From Nesterenkonia sp. E16_10 (GTDB lineage Bacteria > Actinomycetota > Actinomycetes > Actinomycetales > Micrococcaceae), in the NCBI RefSeq assembly GCF_017347085.1, contig NZ_JADPSA010000029.1, forward strand, positions 372,001 to 436,000: DNA of 64,000 nucleotides, given 5' to 3'. How positions within the stretch are numbered: the first letter of the stretch is position 1; the number at the start of each line of letters is the position of its first letter. Of the stretch, positions 7,629 to 19,465 are shown piece by piece. The notes under the pieces were generated by a model. That model ran no database searches and was not told where the DNA came from. It saw only the letters and a program-made list of their open reading frames with translations. A program made the position numbers and the translations under genes.

Positions 7629-9197
7629 TCACGTCCTGTCCTGAGGCAGCGAGAAGATATGCGGGCTGCGCGGGGCGGCCTCGGAGAGCGTCAAGGTGCC
7701 GTCGGGGAGCCGACGTCGTCGCGCCCAGGGGAGTCCGGAGTCCTGGGCACTCAGGTTCCGCCCGGAGTTGTGGGGACCTGCATCGGGTCCGGGTCCGGCA
7801 TCACGACGTCGTCGGCGTGAGCGCGAGGACCGAGGGTCTCGCAGGCTGTCCGGTCCGCGCAGCGGAACCCCGGTGAAGACCACCCCCACGAGTCGAGCGC
7901 GGGCGCGGGTCAGCAGCTCGAGGCCGGTGCCCAGCTGGGCCCGGGTGACCTCGCCGTAGCGCGCCACCATGATCACACCGGTGGTGATCTGAGCCAGCAG
8001 TGCCGCATCGGATTCGTTCAGCAGCGCCGGCGTGTCGATCACGGTGACGTCGTAGGTCTCGGCGCAGCCCTCGAGCAGTGCCGCCATGGCGTCGAGGTTG
8101 GCGGGTTCCAGGCCCTGGACCGTCCCCCGGCCGGCCGGGAGGACGTCGAGACCGGGTTCGGCGTCGGTGATGACCACGTCTTCGAGGTACGCCCGTCCGG
8201 CAAGCACCTCGCTCAGCCCGGCCGGGGTCAGATCGGTGAGCCGGCCTGCTCCCGAGGTCGTGGCGCGAAACCAGGACACCAGGTCCGGGTTCGTGAAGTC
8301 CGCCCCGATCAGCAGGGTGCGGCGGTCCCCGTCCACCAGGGCTCGGGCCAGGTTCACCGCCACGCTGGTGCGACCCTCCTGCTCCACGGCGCTGGTGATC
8401 ACATAGGAGCTCGGGGTCCCTGGTGGCTTGCCGAACATCAGGCGTCGGCGCATCTCCCGGAAGGGTCCCGTGGCGTCTACAGACCTGGGATCCCGGCGCC
8501 GCTTCTGCCCCGCAGGTGCGCGCCGGATGACGCCGATCAGCGGCGCTGCGGTGAGGTCCTTGAGATCCTGTGGAGTCCTGACCGAGGTGTCTCGGGCTTC
8601 CCGCAGAAATGCCAGGGCAAGGCCCAGGAGGAGACCGAGTGCCAGGCCCGTGCCCAGCGTGATCTCCGGCCGCGGGCTCTGTGGACGCGCCGGTGCTTCG
8701 GCTTCCTGGACCACGGCGAGTTCGACGCCGGCCTCGCCCTCGGTGGCCGGGGCATCGCCTGGAGTCTCGATCTCGGTGACCAGCGCTTGAAGGCTGGTGA
8801 CCGTCGCGTCGGCGATCTCGGCGGCCGCCTGGGCCTCCCCGGCCGATACGGTGATCCTCACCAGCGAGGTGCCGCGGGGAACCGTGGCCTCGATGTCCTG
8901 CGCAAGCGCGGCGCTGGAGGTTGGCAGCCGCAGGGCCTCGATGACAGGTTCCAGCACGGCCGGTGTTGTGACCAGGTCCGCATAGGTCTGGGTCCGCTGT
9001 CCCGCGAGGGCGCTGCCCTGGGGGAGCTCCTCTGAGTTCTCCCCCGTGGCGGCCGAGACATAGATCGTGGTGGTGGCGGCGTAGATGGTCGGCTGCCAGG
9101 CGTAGACGCCGACCGAGACGGCCACGGCGAGGAGCACCGTGAGCAGGATGGAGGCCCATCGACGGCGGCAGGTCCGCACAGAGTCGTGCATGGTCAT
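7629..9197 (-). CDS. Wzz/BY-kinase-like chain-length protein with degenerate nucleotide-binding site
   Basis: Two membrane helices (residues about 14-33 and 180-200) flank an extracytoplasmic Wzz-type domain (TIYAATTTIYVSA, YADLVTTPAVLEPVI). A cytoplasmic bacterial tyrosine-kinase-like domain follows. Such proteins set polysaccharide chain length. The expected Walker A GEGKT/S reads QEGRTS, lacking the lysine (Arg at about 276), and the second motif reads LLIGADFTNP instead of a leading aspartate. Walker B (VTVIDTPAL) remains. The C-terminal tail has no tyrosine cluster. ATG at 9197 lies 9 nt after GGGAAG; a TTG at 9206 is less likely. First gene of the operon (522 aa). Confidence 0.9.
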   Translation of the reverse strand: MTMHDSVRTCRRRWASILLTVLLAVAVSVGVYAWQPTIYAATTTIYVSAATGENSEELPQGSALAGQRTQTYADLVTTPAVLEPVIEALRLPTSSAALAQDIEATVPRGTSLVRITVSAGEAQAAAEIADATVTSLQALVTEIETPGDAPATEGEAGVELAVVQEAEAPARPQSPRPEITLGTGLALGLLLGLALAFLREARDTSVRTPQDLKDLTAAPLIGVIRRAPAGQKRRRDPRSVDATGPFREMRRRLMFGKPPGTPSSYVITSAVEQEGRTSVAVNLARALVDGDRRTLLIGADFTNPDLVSWFRATTSGAGRLTDLTPAGLSEVLAGRAYLEDVVITDAEPGLDVLPAGRGTVQGLEPANLDAMAALLEGCAETYDVTVIDTPALLNESDAALLAQITTGVIMVARYGEVTRAQLGTGLELLTRARARLVGVVFTGVPLRGPDSLRDPRSSRSRRRRRDAGPGPDAGPHNSGRNLSAQDSGLPWARRRRLPDGTLTLSEAAPRSPHIFSLPQDRT

Positions 9198-9320
9198 GAG
9201 CGACAACTTCCCGGTGCAAGGTCAGTGGTCACCGGGCAGACGCCCCTGGAACGGAGGGGCGCCTGTCACGGTGCACTGCTCACGCTAGGCCGGCAGGTCG
9301 GTCCCGCATCACAGTGGTGG

Positions 9321-9377
9321 GCGAACCCCCGCAGGGACTACGTGGGAACCCCCGTGATTCCCCGTGGTGGGGTTCGC
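9321..9377. promoter_or_regulatory. inverted GCGAACCCC / GGGGTTCGC in the exopolysaccharide operon leader
   Basis: In the 257-bp gap upstream of the Wzz-like gene, GCGAACCCC (9321-9329) is matched by its exact complement GGGGTTCGC (9369-9377), and a third related copy (GGGAACCCCC) lies between. It could be a regulator site or an mRNA structure. The rest of the gap shows no gene and no clear terminator after the LuxR gene. Confidence 0.4.
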
Positions 9378-9454
9378 GCCCAGGTCAGCCGGGGCATGGC
9401 ACAGCAGCCCAGGCGCCGCGGCGGCACCAGGCCAACCGCTGGTGCGGCACTCGC

Positions 9455-12397
9455 TCAGGCGGTGCGGAGACCGTCCTCGGCCTCGTCCTGGAGCATCCGA
9501 CGCAGCGCGTGGCGCGAGTCCAGCGCGAGCTTCCCCAGCGCGTTCGCCACGTGGTACTCCACGGTGCGCACCGAGAGGACGAGCTCCTCGGCCACGTCCT
9601 TATTGGACAGACCGTGGCCGACCATCAGTGCGATCTCCCGCTCGCGGGCGGTGAGTGCGGCCAGCGCGAACCGCGCCTTGGAGCTGAGTCCTGCGGGCAG
9701 GTCGATCATCCGCGCGCGTCCCACGGCATCTGGCAGGGCGCCGCCTTTGCGCAGCGTTCGGAAGACCTCATCGGCCTGATGGAAGAGCCCCTCCGCGCCG
9801 CATCCCTGGAACATGGACCCGGCCCAGAGCACCCATTCGGAGCTCTGCTCGACCTTCTCCTGCAGCGAATCCATGCCGAGCACCACGCACTGCGCCAGAT
9901 CCAGCGCGAGGAGTCCGCGGTAGATGCTCAGCGCTCCGCCGTCACCGGAGACCTGACTGGATTTCAACGCCGGGATCCCGGAGATCGTGGTCATCGCCGC
10001 GCTGAGGTGCTCATACGCTGTGACATGTTTTCCGGCCCCCATGGCGGCCAGTCCGCGCAGGTGCCGCAGCACATACTCGCGCTGCGCGGCGGAGGAGTGC
10101 TCATCAGCACGGACCTTGGTGATCAGTGCTGGCAGCGCCTGGGCCCGGCCGCTGTGGAACAGTGATCGGCCCAGCAGCACTGCCGGGGTGATCGCCCGGG
10201 ACCAGATGTTGAGCTCGGCCTGCAGCCCGAGGACGCTGCTGATCACACGCTCATGATCCTGTGCGCAGGTGGCACCCCAGGCCTCGACGAATCCTCGGCC
10301 CGCGCGCCCGAGGCTGGTGTCGGTCATGCGGTGGATGTGTGCGCGCAGGTCGAAGGGCCAGTTCTGCCCCTCCCGCTCCCCGCGGGCCGCGGGCACCAGG
10401 TGGGCAGCGTTGAACGCCACCGGGGCCAGGTTGTCCTCGCTGATGTCCAGCACCTCGGCGGCGGCCGATTCGGCGAACCCCTGGGCCTCGCTCCACATCC
10501 CGGCCTCGAAGAGCAGGTAGGTGAGATGGATCTCGGCGTGCGCCAGCGCGCGACGATTTCGTCCGGGCCAGTTCTCGACGGCGGAGATCAGGTCCGAGTA
10601 GGCCTGGGAGAGGTGGCCGGTGGTGCGCAGCAGCGCGCCGCGCGCCACCAGCAGCACCAGCTGGGCAGACTCCGTGCCTGGAATCTGACGAACCTCCTCG
10701 AGGAGCCCCTCGACCTCCTGGGAGAACAGCTCGGGCTCAGCGGCATCCATGCCTTCCAACAGTCGCCAGAGCTGAAGGCTGACCCGCAGCCCGCGTGCCT
10801 CCGCCAGCAGCTGCTCGGTCGTGGCCATTCGGATGTGCAGGGTGGGATCCTCGGCTTCGAGACGTGCTTCGAGCAGCTGGAGCACCTCGACGGTTCGTTC
10901 AGCGACCTTGAAGAGCTGCCAATAGGAGCCGCGGAGACCCGTGGTGCGCGAGGCGCTCAGGACCGTGTCGGCATAGCACAGCAGTGCCTTCGGCGAGGCC
11001 TCCTCCAGACCGACGCCCCCGGCCAGAAAGCCCAGTGTGCTCTGCAGATCTCCGCGGATCAGACTCTCCCGGGCCAGGATCCCCCGGCGCAGCACCGGAT
11101 GGACGTTCTCGTGGCTCTGCGCCCAGCTGATCGTCGAGTCGATGGCGAACCGGGTGCCGGCGCGCATCGCGGCGAAGGTCAGGGCCTCCAGAGTGTCCCC
11201 GGATCGGTCCACCTCGAAGGCGAGTCGGCTCAGCTCGAGGGTCTCGGCATGATCGCTGGTCCGGCTCGCGGTGCGCGCCGCCTCCGTGAGCGCCGCAACG
11301 ATCGCCGGGCGGTCTCCCACGGAGGGATCCAGCAGCGCCGCCTCCGCACGGTGACGCGCCGAGGAGGGCCCCGCATCCAGGCGCGCCAGGCGCAGGTGCA
11401 GATCCGCCCGCTGCTCGCGCGGGAGACCGGCCACGAGGCCCTGTCGGAAGATGTGGTGGGTGAGGAAGAACCGACCGGACCTGACCGATTCCTGGACCAG
11501 GCCGGAGTCTCGCAGCGCGGCGGCGTCCACCGCCTCGATGCCGAGCAGGTCACGGATCTCGTGGATCGCCAGCGGATAGCTGGAGAGGCCCAGCAGCGCC
11601 AGGACCTCCTGCAGCTGCGCAGGAGTCTCCTCGAAGACCTGACGGATGCGCTGCCGCTGAGACTCGGCCGGCCCTTCGCCCCGGTCCAGCTGCTCCAGCG
11701 CCTCGTCCAGCGCCGCGGCGGTGATCGCCTCGTCGCGCGCGGTGAGCTTCTCGATGACGTGATCCAGGAACGCCGGGAACCCACCGGTGGCGTCGTGGAT
11801 CCGCGCCGTGACATTGCTGCTGATCGGCAGCCCGGTCTCTTCCTGCAGCAGAGCGCGGACCTCGGCTCGGCTGAACGGCTCCACCCCGATGCGCAGCGCC
11901 TCCCCGGCGGTGGCGGTGTATCGCGCCAGGCGCTGCAGCTCCGGTCGGGTGCTGGGGCGGCTGGTCACCAGCGAGAGCAGCGGGACGTCTTCGACCTCGC
12001 GGATCGTCTGATAGATCACCGCGGCCGAGAGCGGGTCCATCCACTGCAGGTCCTCAATGACCAGCACCACGGGTTCGGTGATGCCGTCGACCTGTTCCTG
12101 GACCAGCGCGGCCAGCTCCTGCGGATCTGCGGGCGCATGGTAGCGCTGCGGCTTGCGCAGCAGATGCGCGGCCGCGTAGCCCGGCGTCGCCCGATCGGCG
12201 ACATCGAGGTAGACATTCGCACGGGACCAGCCCGTCAGTCGGGCCACGGCCTCGTTGAGCAAGGACGTCTTGCCGACGCCCGGAGGGCCGTCGATCAGGA
12301 TGAATCTCGGGTCGGAGGAGGAGTGAACGGACTCCGCAGCCGCCGCTATGAGTTCCAGCTCTGATTCTCGGCCCAGAAACCTGTGCAATCGTGACAT
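9455..12397 (-). CDS. large LuxR-family (LAL) ATP-dependent transcriptional regulator
   Basis: A 980-residue protein with an N-terminal AAA/STAND ATPase domain: FLGRESELELI, Walker A DGPPGVGKTSLL (residues about 36-47) and Walker B VVLVIEDLQWMD. A long helical, TPR-like middle follows. The last ~66 residues are a GerE-type helix-turn-helix (LTAREREIALMVGHGLSNKDVAEE, VRTVEYHV). MalT/LAL regulators bind an inducer and ATP before activating. ATG at 12397 follows GGGAGCTCAT; the longer open frame upstream lacks such a site. It sits just upstream of, and co-directional with, the exopolysaccharide operon, so I infer that it controls it. The inducer is unknown. Confidence 0.92.
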   Translation of the reverse strand: MSRLHRFLGRESELELIAAAAESVHSSSDPRFILIDGPPGVGKTSLLNEAVARLTGWSRANVYLDVADRATPGYAAAHLLRKPQRYHAPADPQELAALVQEQVDGITEPVVLVIEDLQWMDPLSAAVIYQTIREVEDVPLLSLVTSRPSTRPELQRLARYTATAGEALRIGVEPFSRAEVRALLQEETGLPISSNVTARIHDATGGFPAFLDHVIEKLTARDEAITAAALDEALEQLDRGEGPAESQRQRIRQVFEETPAQLQEVLALLGLSSYPLAIHEIRDLLGIEAVDAAALRDSGLVQESVRSGRFFLTHHIFRQGLVAGLPREQRADLHLRLARLDAGPSSARHRAEAALLDPSVGDRPAIVAALTEAARTASRTSDHAETLELSRLAFEVDRSGDTLEALTFAAMRAGTRFAIDSTISWAQSHENVHPVLRRGILARESLIRGDLQSTLGFLAGGVGLEEASPKALLCYADTVLSASRTTGLRGSYWQLFKVAERTVEVLQLLEARLEAEDPTLHIRMATTEQLLAEARGLRVSLQLWRLLEGMDAAEPELFSQEVEGLLEEVRQIPGTESAQLVLLVARGALLRTTGHLSQAYSDLISAVENWPGRNRRALAHAEIHLTYLLFEAGMWSEAQGFAESAAAEVLDISEDNLAPVAFNAAHLVPAARGEREGQNWPFDLRAHIHRMTDTSLGRAGRGFVEAWGATCAQDHERVISSVLGLQAELNIWSRAITPAVLLGRSLFHSGRAQALPALITKVRADEHSSAAQREYVLRHLRGLAAMGAGKHVTAYEHLSAAMTTISGIPALKSSQVSGDGGALSIYRGLLALDLAQCVVLGMDSLQEKVEQSSEWVLWAGSMFQGCGAEGLFHQADEVFRTLRKGGALPDAVGRARMIDLPAGLSSKARFALAALTAREREIALMVGHGLSNKDVAEELVLSVRTVEYHVANALGKLALDSRHALRRMLQDEAEDGLRTA

Positions 12398-12422
12398 ATG
12401 AGCTCCCTGGCACAGGCGGCAT

Positions 12423-12437
12423 CCTGAATGCTTCAGG
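12423..12437. promoter_or_regulatory. palindrome CCTGAA-TGC-TTCAGG upstream of the LuxR gene
   Basis: A perfect 6+3+6 inverted repeat centred 33 bp before the LuxR-type start codon. GerE-type domains bind such dyads, so autoregulation is possible. The surrounding 12398-12524 gap is otherwise AT-richer sequence with no gene. Confidence 0.4.
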
Positions 12438-12524
12438 GTACATACATGGATGCCACCTGCTGCGAGACAGCCTATGTCACGGTTGCTCCCAGAAACAGAG
12501 CTGGCAGGGAATTGTTCAAATTTA

Positions 12525-12857
12525 TTAGATGTTGAAACCCAGGGCGCGCATCTGCTCGCGGCCGTCGTCGGTGATCTTCTCCGGGCCCCACGGCGGCATC
12601 CAGACCCAGTTGAGCCGCCACTCGTCGACCAGGCTGCCCACATGCTGTCCGACCTGCTCTTCGAGCACGTCGGTGAGCGGACAGGCCGCGGTGGTCAGCG
12701 TCATGTCGATGAGCAGCGCACCGTCCTCGGCGTAGTGCAGGCCGTAGAGCAGACCGAGGTCCACGATATTGATCCCGAGCTCGGGATCGATGACGTCCTT
12801 GAGTGCTTCCTCGACATCTTCAAGCGGCGTCTGAGCCGCGGTGACAGCGTCACTCAT
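12525..12857 (-). CDS. sufT: SufT/MIP18-family (DUF59) iron-sulfur maturation protein
   Basis: This 110-residue single-domain protein acts in iron-sulfur cluster assembly or transfer. It carries the family core: DPELGINIVDLGLLYG (residues about 25-40), a conserved TTAACPLTD with one cysteine, and the C-terminal stretch LNWVWMPPWGPEKITDDGREQMRALGF. Start ATG at 12857 is preceded by GGAGAGGAG. It is the last gene of the suf operon, 88 bp after sufU, the usual actinobacterial arrangement. Confidence 0.93.
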   Translation of the reverse strand: MSDAVTAAQTPLEDVEEALKDVIDPELGINIVDLGLLYGLHYAEDGALLIDMTLTTAACPLTDVLEEQVGQHVGSLVDEWRLNWVWMPPWGPEKITDDGREQMRALGFNI

Positions 12858-12945
12858 GGCGCTCTCCTCTCCTTCGACGTTCTGTATGTACGTGCTGTGG
12901 TCTGTATCTGATCATCTGCAGGGTCCAACGTTTCAAGTCAAGGGT

Positions 12946-13403
12946 CTATGCCCGGCCGCGCGCCTGGACCAGTGCGTCACGCAGTGCCATCCACCCCAGC
13001 AGAGCACATTTGATCCGTGCGGGATAGCGTGCCACACCGGTGAAGGCCGAGGCGTCCTCGAGCGCCTCCAGGCGTGCCGAGTCCAGTTCCTTGCCCCGTG
13101 CCGCCATCAGCTCCCGGAAGTGCGCCCCGAGCTCCTCGGCGCGCGCGACCGGCTGGTCCAGGACGAGCTCATGCATGACCGAGAGCGAGGCCTGAGAGAT
13201 CGAGCAGCCCTGACCGGTCCAGCCCAGCGCCTGGATCCGCTCCCCCTTCGGGTCCAGCCGGACCCGGAGCGTGACCTGGTCTCCGCAGGTGGGATTGATC
13301 TGGAAGGACTCTCCGCCGTATTCGGTGAGCTCGCCCTCGCCCTGCCGCACCCGGGCATGATCAAGGATCACCTGCTGGTAGAGCTGTTCCATCGCATCAG
13401 CCA

Positions 13404-13404
<1 letters not shown>
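12946..13404 (-). CDS. sufU: SufU zinc-dependent sulfur transfer protein
   Basis: SufU accepts persulfide sulfur from SufS for cluster assembly. The 152-residue protein has the ligands of the zinc site: Cys40 and Asp42 (NPTCGDQ), Cys67 (GQGCSIS) and Cys133 (IKCALLGW), with the insert between the second and third cysteines typical of SufU rather than IscU. Its ATG overlaps the sufS stop by one base. Placement right after sufS fits its role as the partner of that desulfurase. Confidence 0.95.
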
Positions 13405-15489
<2,085 letters not shown>

Positions 15490-15597
15490 TCTTTGCGTGT
15501 CCTTTGCTTGATTCGTAGAAGTGCTGGTGATGGAGCGAACGAGCCGCGGCGGCCGGCGGGGCTGCCTGCGGGCGGTGCCTCTGAAGGACCGGGGTCC

Positions 15598-16887
15598 CTA
15601 GAAGCCGGCGATCTTCAGTTCGTTCTCCAGGTCCTGCTGGACCGTGTCCTCGATCGACTCCACGCCGATGGCCTGGACGATCTCGTTGAGGAAGCCGCGG
15701 ACCACGAGCTGGCGGGCCTCCTTCTCCGGGATGCCGCGCGCCATCAGGTAGAACAGGTGGTTCTCATCGAAGCGCCCGGTGGAGGAGGCGTGTCCGGCAC
15801 CCTCGATCAGTCCGGTCTCGATCTCGAGGTTCGGGATCGAATCGGCGCGGGCGCCGTCGGTGAGGATCAGGTTCTGGTTCTTCTCATAGGAGTCGGTGCC
15901 CTCGGCCGCCTTGCGGATCAGCACGTCCCCGACCCAGACGGTGCGAGCGTCCTGGCCCTGCAGCGCCCCCTTGTAGAGCACGTTGGAGCTGTTGCGTGGG
16001 GAGTTGTGGTCCACGAAGCTGCGGTGCTCCAGGTGCTGGCCCGCATCGGCGAAGTAGAGCCCGTACATCGCGGCCTCCCCGCCCTCGGCGGAGTAACGCA
16101 CGTTGGAGTTCAGCCGGACGACCTCGCCGCCCAGGGTGATCGAGACGTGCTTGTACTTCGCGTCGCGCCCGACCTCGGCGTCCTGCTGGCCCACGTGGAC
16201 GGCGTCGTCGTCCCAGCGCTGCAGCGAGACCACGGTGACATCGGCGCCGTCGCGCACGATGACCTCCACGTTGAGGTTGGCATCGGCGGAGCCGCGGTGC
16301 TCCATGACGAAGACCGCCTTGGAGTGATTTCCGGCCTCCAGCACGATGTGCCCGTTGGCGCGGTGACCGGCGGCTTCACCGGTGATGTCGAGGAACACCG
16401 GCTCGCTGAGCTCGGTGTTCGCCGCAACCTTGATGTGATCGGCCGTCTGGGTCTGGGTGTAGCCGACGACGGCGGCGCGGTCGGCGGCGAGGAAGACGGT
16501 GCCGCGCGGCGCCTGGGCCAGCGCGAGCTCGCCGTGGGTGACGCCGGTGGCGGTGTTGCGCACCTTCAGCGTGACCGGGGTCTGGGTAGCGGCGTCGGAG
16601 AGGACGCGGCCAAGCTTCTTCAGCGGCGAGAAGCGCCACTCCTCTTCGCGCCCGGTGGGCACGGCGAAGTCAGCCACATTCAGGCTGGTGGTGCGGTCGG
16701 CTCGGGAGCCGCCGGACTTGGCCTTCACGGTGGACTCCCCGAGGCCGCCGTGGCTGTGTTCGGTCTCCTCATGCGCGGTGGCGAGGTTCTCGCCCTCTTC
16801 GCTCATGCCTGGAATCGTGATGCGGGCTTCGCCCACCTCGACTCCTGCGACCTGTTCCGCCTGATCGGCGGACGCGGAATTCGTCAT
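15598..16887 (-). CDS. sufD: SufD scaffold subunit
   Basis: A 429-residue protein of the SufB/SufD beta-helix family, partner of SufB in the scaffold. The core motif region SFVDHNSPRNSSNVLYKGAL and the end region [35 protein letters not shown] are typical. The N-terminal ~60 residues are rich in Glu/His/Ser and variable. It is shorter than SufB and lacks the ferredoxin-like insert, which separates the two paralogues. It follows sufB after a 154-bp gap containing a strong hairpin. Confidence 0.95.
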   Translation of the reverse strand: MTNSASADQAEQVAGVEVGEARITIPGMSEEGENLATAHEETEHSHGGLGESTVKAKSGGSRADRTTSLNVADFAVPTGREEEWRFSPLKKLGRVLSDAATQTPVTLKVRNTATGVTHGELALAQAPRGTVFLAADRAAVVGYTQTQTADHIKVAANTELSEPVFLDITGEAAGHRANGHIVLEAGNHSKAVFVMEHRGSADANLNVEVIVRDGADVTVVSLQRWDDDAVHVGQQDAEVGRDAKYKHVSITLGGEVVRLNSNVRYSAEGGEAAMYGLYFADAGQHLEHRSFVDHNSPRNSSNVLYKGALQGQDARTVWVGDVLIRKAAEGTDSYEKNQNLILTDGARADSIPNLEIETGLIEGAGHASSTGRFDENHLFYLMARGIPEKEARQLVVRGFLNEIVQAIGVESIEDTVQQDLENELKIAGF

Positions 16888-16979
16888 GTGTTTCTCTTCC
16901 CTTGGTTCTGATGCGCGTGTCTCTTCTGCGCGCGGTGCTGATGCGCGGGGCAGCCGGGGCTGCTCGGTGGCCGGCAGGC

Positions 16980-17018
16980 CCCAGTCGCCCGGAGTCGTGG
17001 TGACCCCGGGCGACTGGG
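16980..17018 (-). other. 13-bp hairpin between sufB and sufD
   Basis: CCCAGTCGCCCGG (16980-16992) and its exact complement (17006-17018) enclose a 13-nt loop in the sufB-sufD gap. On the transcribed minus strand there is no T-run after it. It may be an attenuator or an mRNA processing/stability element that lets SufB exceed SufD, SufC and SufS. Confidence 0.55.
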
Positions 17019-17041
17019 TGTCCTGCGACGATCAGGCTGGG

Positions 17042-18499
17042 TCAGCCGACCGAGCCTTCCATCTGCAGCTCGATCAGACGGTTGAGCTCGAGGGCGTACT
17101 CCATGGGCAGCTCGCGGGCGATCGGCTCGATGAAGCCGCGCACGATCATGGCCATGGCCTCGTCTTCGGCGAGTCCGCGGGCCATCAGGTAGAAGAGCTG
17201 ATCCTCGGAGACCTTCGAGACCGTGGCCTCGTGGCCCAGCGTCACATCGTCCTCACGGATGTCGATGTAGGGGTAGGTGTCCGAGCGGGAGATCGTGTCC
17301 ACCAGCAGGGCATCACAGACCACCGAGTTCGCGGAGTTCTTCGCGCCCTCATTGATCTGGACCAGGCCGCGATAGGCGGCGCGGCCGCCGTTGCGGGCCA
17401 CCGACTTCGACACGATGGTCGAGGAGGTGTTCGGCGCCATGTGGACCATCTTGGATCCGGTGTCCTGGTGCTGGCCCTCGCCGGCGAAGGCGACCGAGAG
17501 CGTCTCGCCCTTGGCGTGCTCACCGGTGAGGTAGACGGCCGGGTACTTCATGGTGACCTTGGAGCCGATGTTGCCATCGATCCACTCCATGGTGCCGCCG
17601 GCGTCGACCACGGCCCGCTTGGTGACCAGGTTGTAGACGTTGGTGGACCAGTTCTGGATGGTGGTGTACCGCACACGAGCGTTCTTCTTCACCACGATCT
17701 CCACCACGGCGGAGTGCAGCGAGTCGGAGTCATAGATCGGCGCGGTGCAGCCTTCGATGTAGTGGACGTAGGAGTCCTCGTCGGCGATGATCAGCGTGCG
17801 CTCGAACTGACCCATGTTCTCGGTGTTGATCCGGAAGTAGGCCTGCAGCGGGATCTCCACGTGGACGCCCTTGGGGACGTAGACGAAGGAGCCGCCGGAC
17901 CAGACCGAGGTGTTCAGCGCGGCGAACTTGTTGTCGCCCACCGGGATGACCGAGCCGAAGTACTCCTCGAAGAACTCGGGGTGCTCCTTCAGCGCGGTGT
18001 CGGTGTCCATGAAGATGACACCCTGCTCCTCCAGGTCCTCGCGGATCTGGTGGTAGACCACCTCGGACTCGTACTGTGCGGCCACGCCGGAGACCAGGCG
18101 CTCGCGCTCGGCCTCGGGGATGCCGAGCCGCTCGTAGGTGTTGCGGATATCCTCGGGGAGGTCTTCCCAGGTCTTCGCCTGCTTCTCGGTGGAGCGCACG
18201 AAGTACTTGATGTTGTCGAAGTCGATGCCGGAGAGGTCTGCGCCCCACATCGGCATGGGCTTGCGCTGGAAGTACTTCAGGCCCTTCTTGCGCAGCTTGA
18301 GCATCCACTCGGGTTCGCTCTTCTTCGAGGAGATGTCCTCCACGACCGCCTCATCGATGCCACGCTTGGCGTTGGCTCCGGCGGAGTCGGAATCCGACCA
18401 GCCGTACTCGTAGGAACCGATGCCGTGGAGCTCGGGGTTGCGCTCCAGAATATCGGAGGTGACCCCCTGGTCCTTTTCGCGCTGGATCTGCTCGGTCAT
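17042..18499 (-). CDS. sufB: SufB scaffold protein
   Basis: The 485-residue central scaffold on which the cluster is built. Diagnostic stretches are [61 protein letters not shown] (with a conserved cysteine) and the C-terminal [33 protein letters not shown] at 18499 overlaps the sufR stop as ATGA, so sufR and sufB are translationally coupled and share the promoter upstream of sufR. Confidence 0.97.
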   Translation of the reverse strand: MTEQIQREKDQGVTSDILERNPELHGIGSYEYGWSDSDSAGANAKRGIDEAVVEDISSKKSEPEWMLKLRKKGLKYFQRKPMPMWGADLSGIDFDNIKYFVRSTEKQAKTWEDLPEDIRNTYERLGIPEAERERLVSGVAAQYESEVVYHQIREDLEEQGVIFMDTDTALKEHPEFFEEYFGSVIPVGDNKFAALNTSVWSGGSFVYVPKGVHVEIPLQAYFRINTENMGQFERTLIIADEDSYVHYIEGCTAPIYDSDSLHSAVVEIVVKKNARVRYTTIQNWSTNVYNLVTKRAVVDAGGTMEWIDGNIGSKVTMKYPAVYLTGEHAKGETLSVAFAGEGQHQDTGSKMVHMAPNTSSTIVSKSVARNGGRAAYRGLVQINEGAKNSANSVVCDALLVDTISRSDTYPYIDIREDDVTLGHEATVSKVSEDQLFYLMARGLAEDEAMAMIVRGFIEPIARELPMEYALELNRLIELQMEGSVG

Positions 18500-19458
18500 G
18501 ACAACCTCTCTTGTTGACGGGGGGAGATGACGATTCGTTTTCGTCCGCCACTGACCTTGCGCGACGAATGTGTCGCACCGGCCGTGGCGCTGATCTGTAG
18601 TTCTGCCTCTGCGCTTGCTGCGGCGCGTTCCCGCTGCTCAGCGGCGAGCCTCTCGCGACCCACCGGCACGTGAGTGGTGCAGACATGGGCACCGGCCGCC
18701 TGGGTGGAGAGCCGCCTGACATCGACGTCGAGCAGGCGGGAGATCATATCGGTCTCCTCCTCACAGAACACCGGATGAGCCGCAGCTATTTCCCGGATCG
18801 GGCAGTGACCCTGGCACAGCTGGGTGGACTGCATGGCCAGCAGCGGGTTGTCCCGCCCCACCAGGCGGGTGAAGCCGGCGAATCCCTCCTCGTTGAAGAG
18901 CTCGGAGAGCCGCTCGGTGCGCGCATCCAGGTCTCTGATCTCGGAGAGCTCCGTCTCCCAGCGCTGCTCGAAGCCGGCGAAGTATCCGCGCGCCAGGGCG
19001 GCGGCGGCCACCTGGGTGGACTCCGGCTGGGCCGCGGCGCCTGCTTCGAGGGAGGAGTCGCGGTCGCCCTCGAGCAGCGACAGTGCGGTCTTGACCAGGC
19101 CGAGGTAATCATCGCCCATAGTGCGCTGCCCGCGCTGGGACACCACGTAGCGTCGGGAGGGTCGGCCCGCGCCGCGACGGCGCGTGGTGACGTTCTTGAC
19201 CTCGAGGATGCCCTGTTCGGTCATCGCGTCGAGGTGGCGACGCACGGCGGCGGCCGTCAGCTGCAACGCGGTGCCCAGCGCGGCCGCGCTGATCGGGCCT
19301 TCTTCGACCACCAGCTGCAGGACCCGCTGACGGGTCGTGCTCTCGGCCTCGCGGACCGTCTCCCCTGCAGCCTCGGGATCGGCGACCTGAGCCGCCGGGG
19401 TGTCCACGTCGCGTGACTGCGCATCGGCTGCAGCAGACTCGGAAGCGGTGGAATACAT
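18496..19458 (-). CDS. sufR: SufR-like iron-sulfur cluster-sensing repressor
   Basis: A 320-residue regulator with a DeoR/ArsR-like winged helix-turn-helix (residues about 43-105: [27 protein letters not shown]) and a C-terminal cysteine set, Cys215-x3-Cys219-x12-Cys232-x27-Cys260 ([24 protein letters not shown]), expected to hold a cluster. In mycobacteria and cyanobacteria the homologue represses suf when clusters are sufficient. It heads the operon and its start lies only 7 bp from a palindrome that overlaps its likely -10 box, which supports autorepression. The last ~50 residues are an unconserved Ala/Arg-rich tail. Confidence 0.93.
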   Translation of the reverse strand: MYSTASESAAADAQSRDVDTPAAQVADPEAAGETVREAESTTRQRVLQLVVEEGPISAAALGTALQLTAAAVRRHLDAMTEQGILEVKNVTTRRRGAGRPSRRYVVSQRGQRTMGDDYLGLVKTALSLLEGDRDSSLEAGAAAQPESTQVAAAALARGYFAGFEQRWETELSEIRDLDARTERLSELFNEEGFAGFTRLVGRDNPLLAMQSTQLCQGHCPIREIAAAHPVFCEEETDMISRLLDVDVRRLSTQAAGAHVCTTHVPVGRERLAAEQRERAAASAEAELQISATAGATHSSRKVSGGRKRIVISPRQQERLS

Positions 19459-19465
19459 GACCCTA

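Noticed and set aside
10253-12364. A 703-codon frame antisense to the LuxR regulator
   Set aside because: No known domain, and both the ATPase and HTH motifs lie on the other strand.
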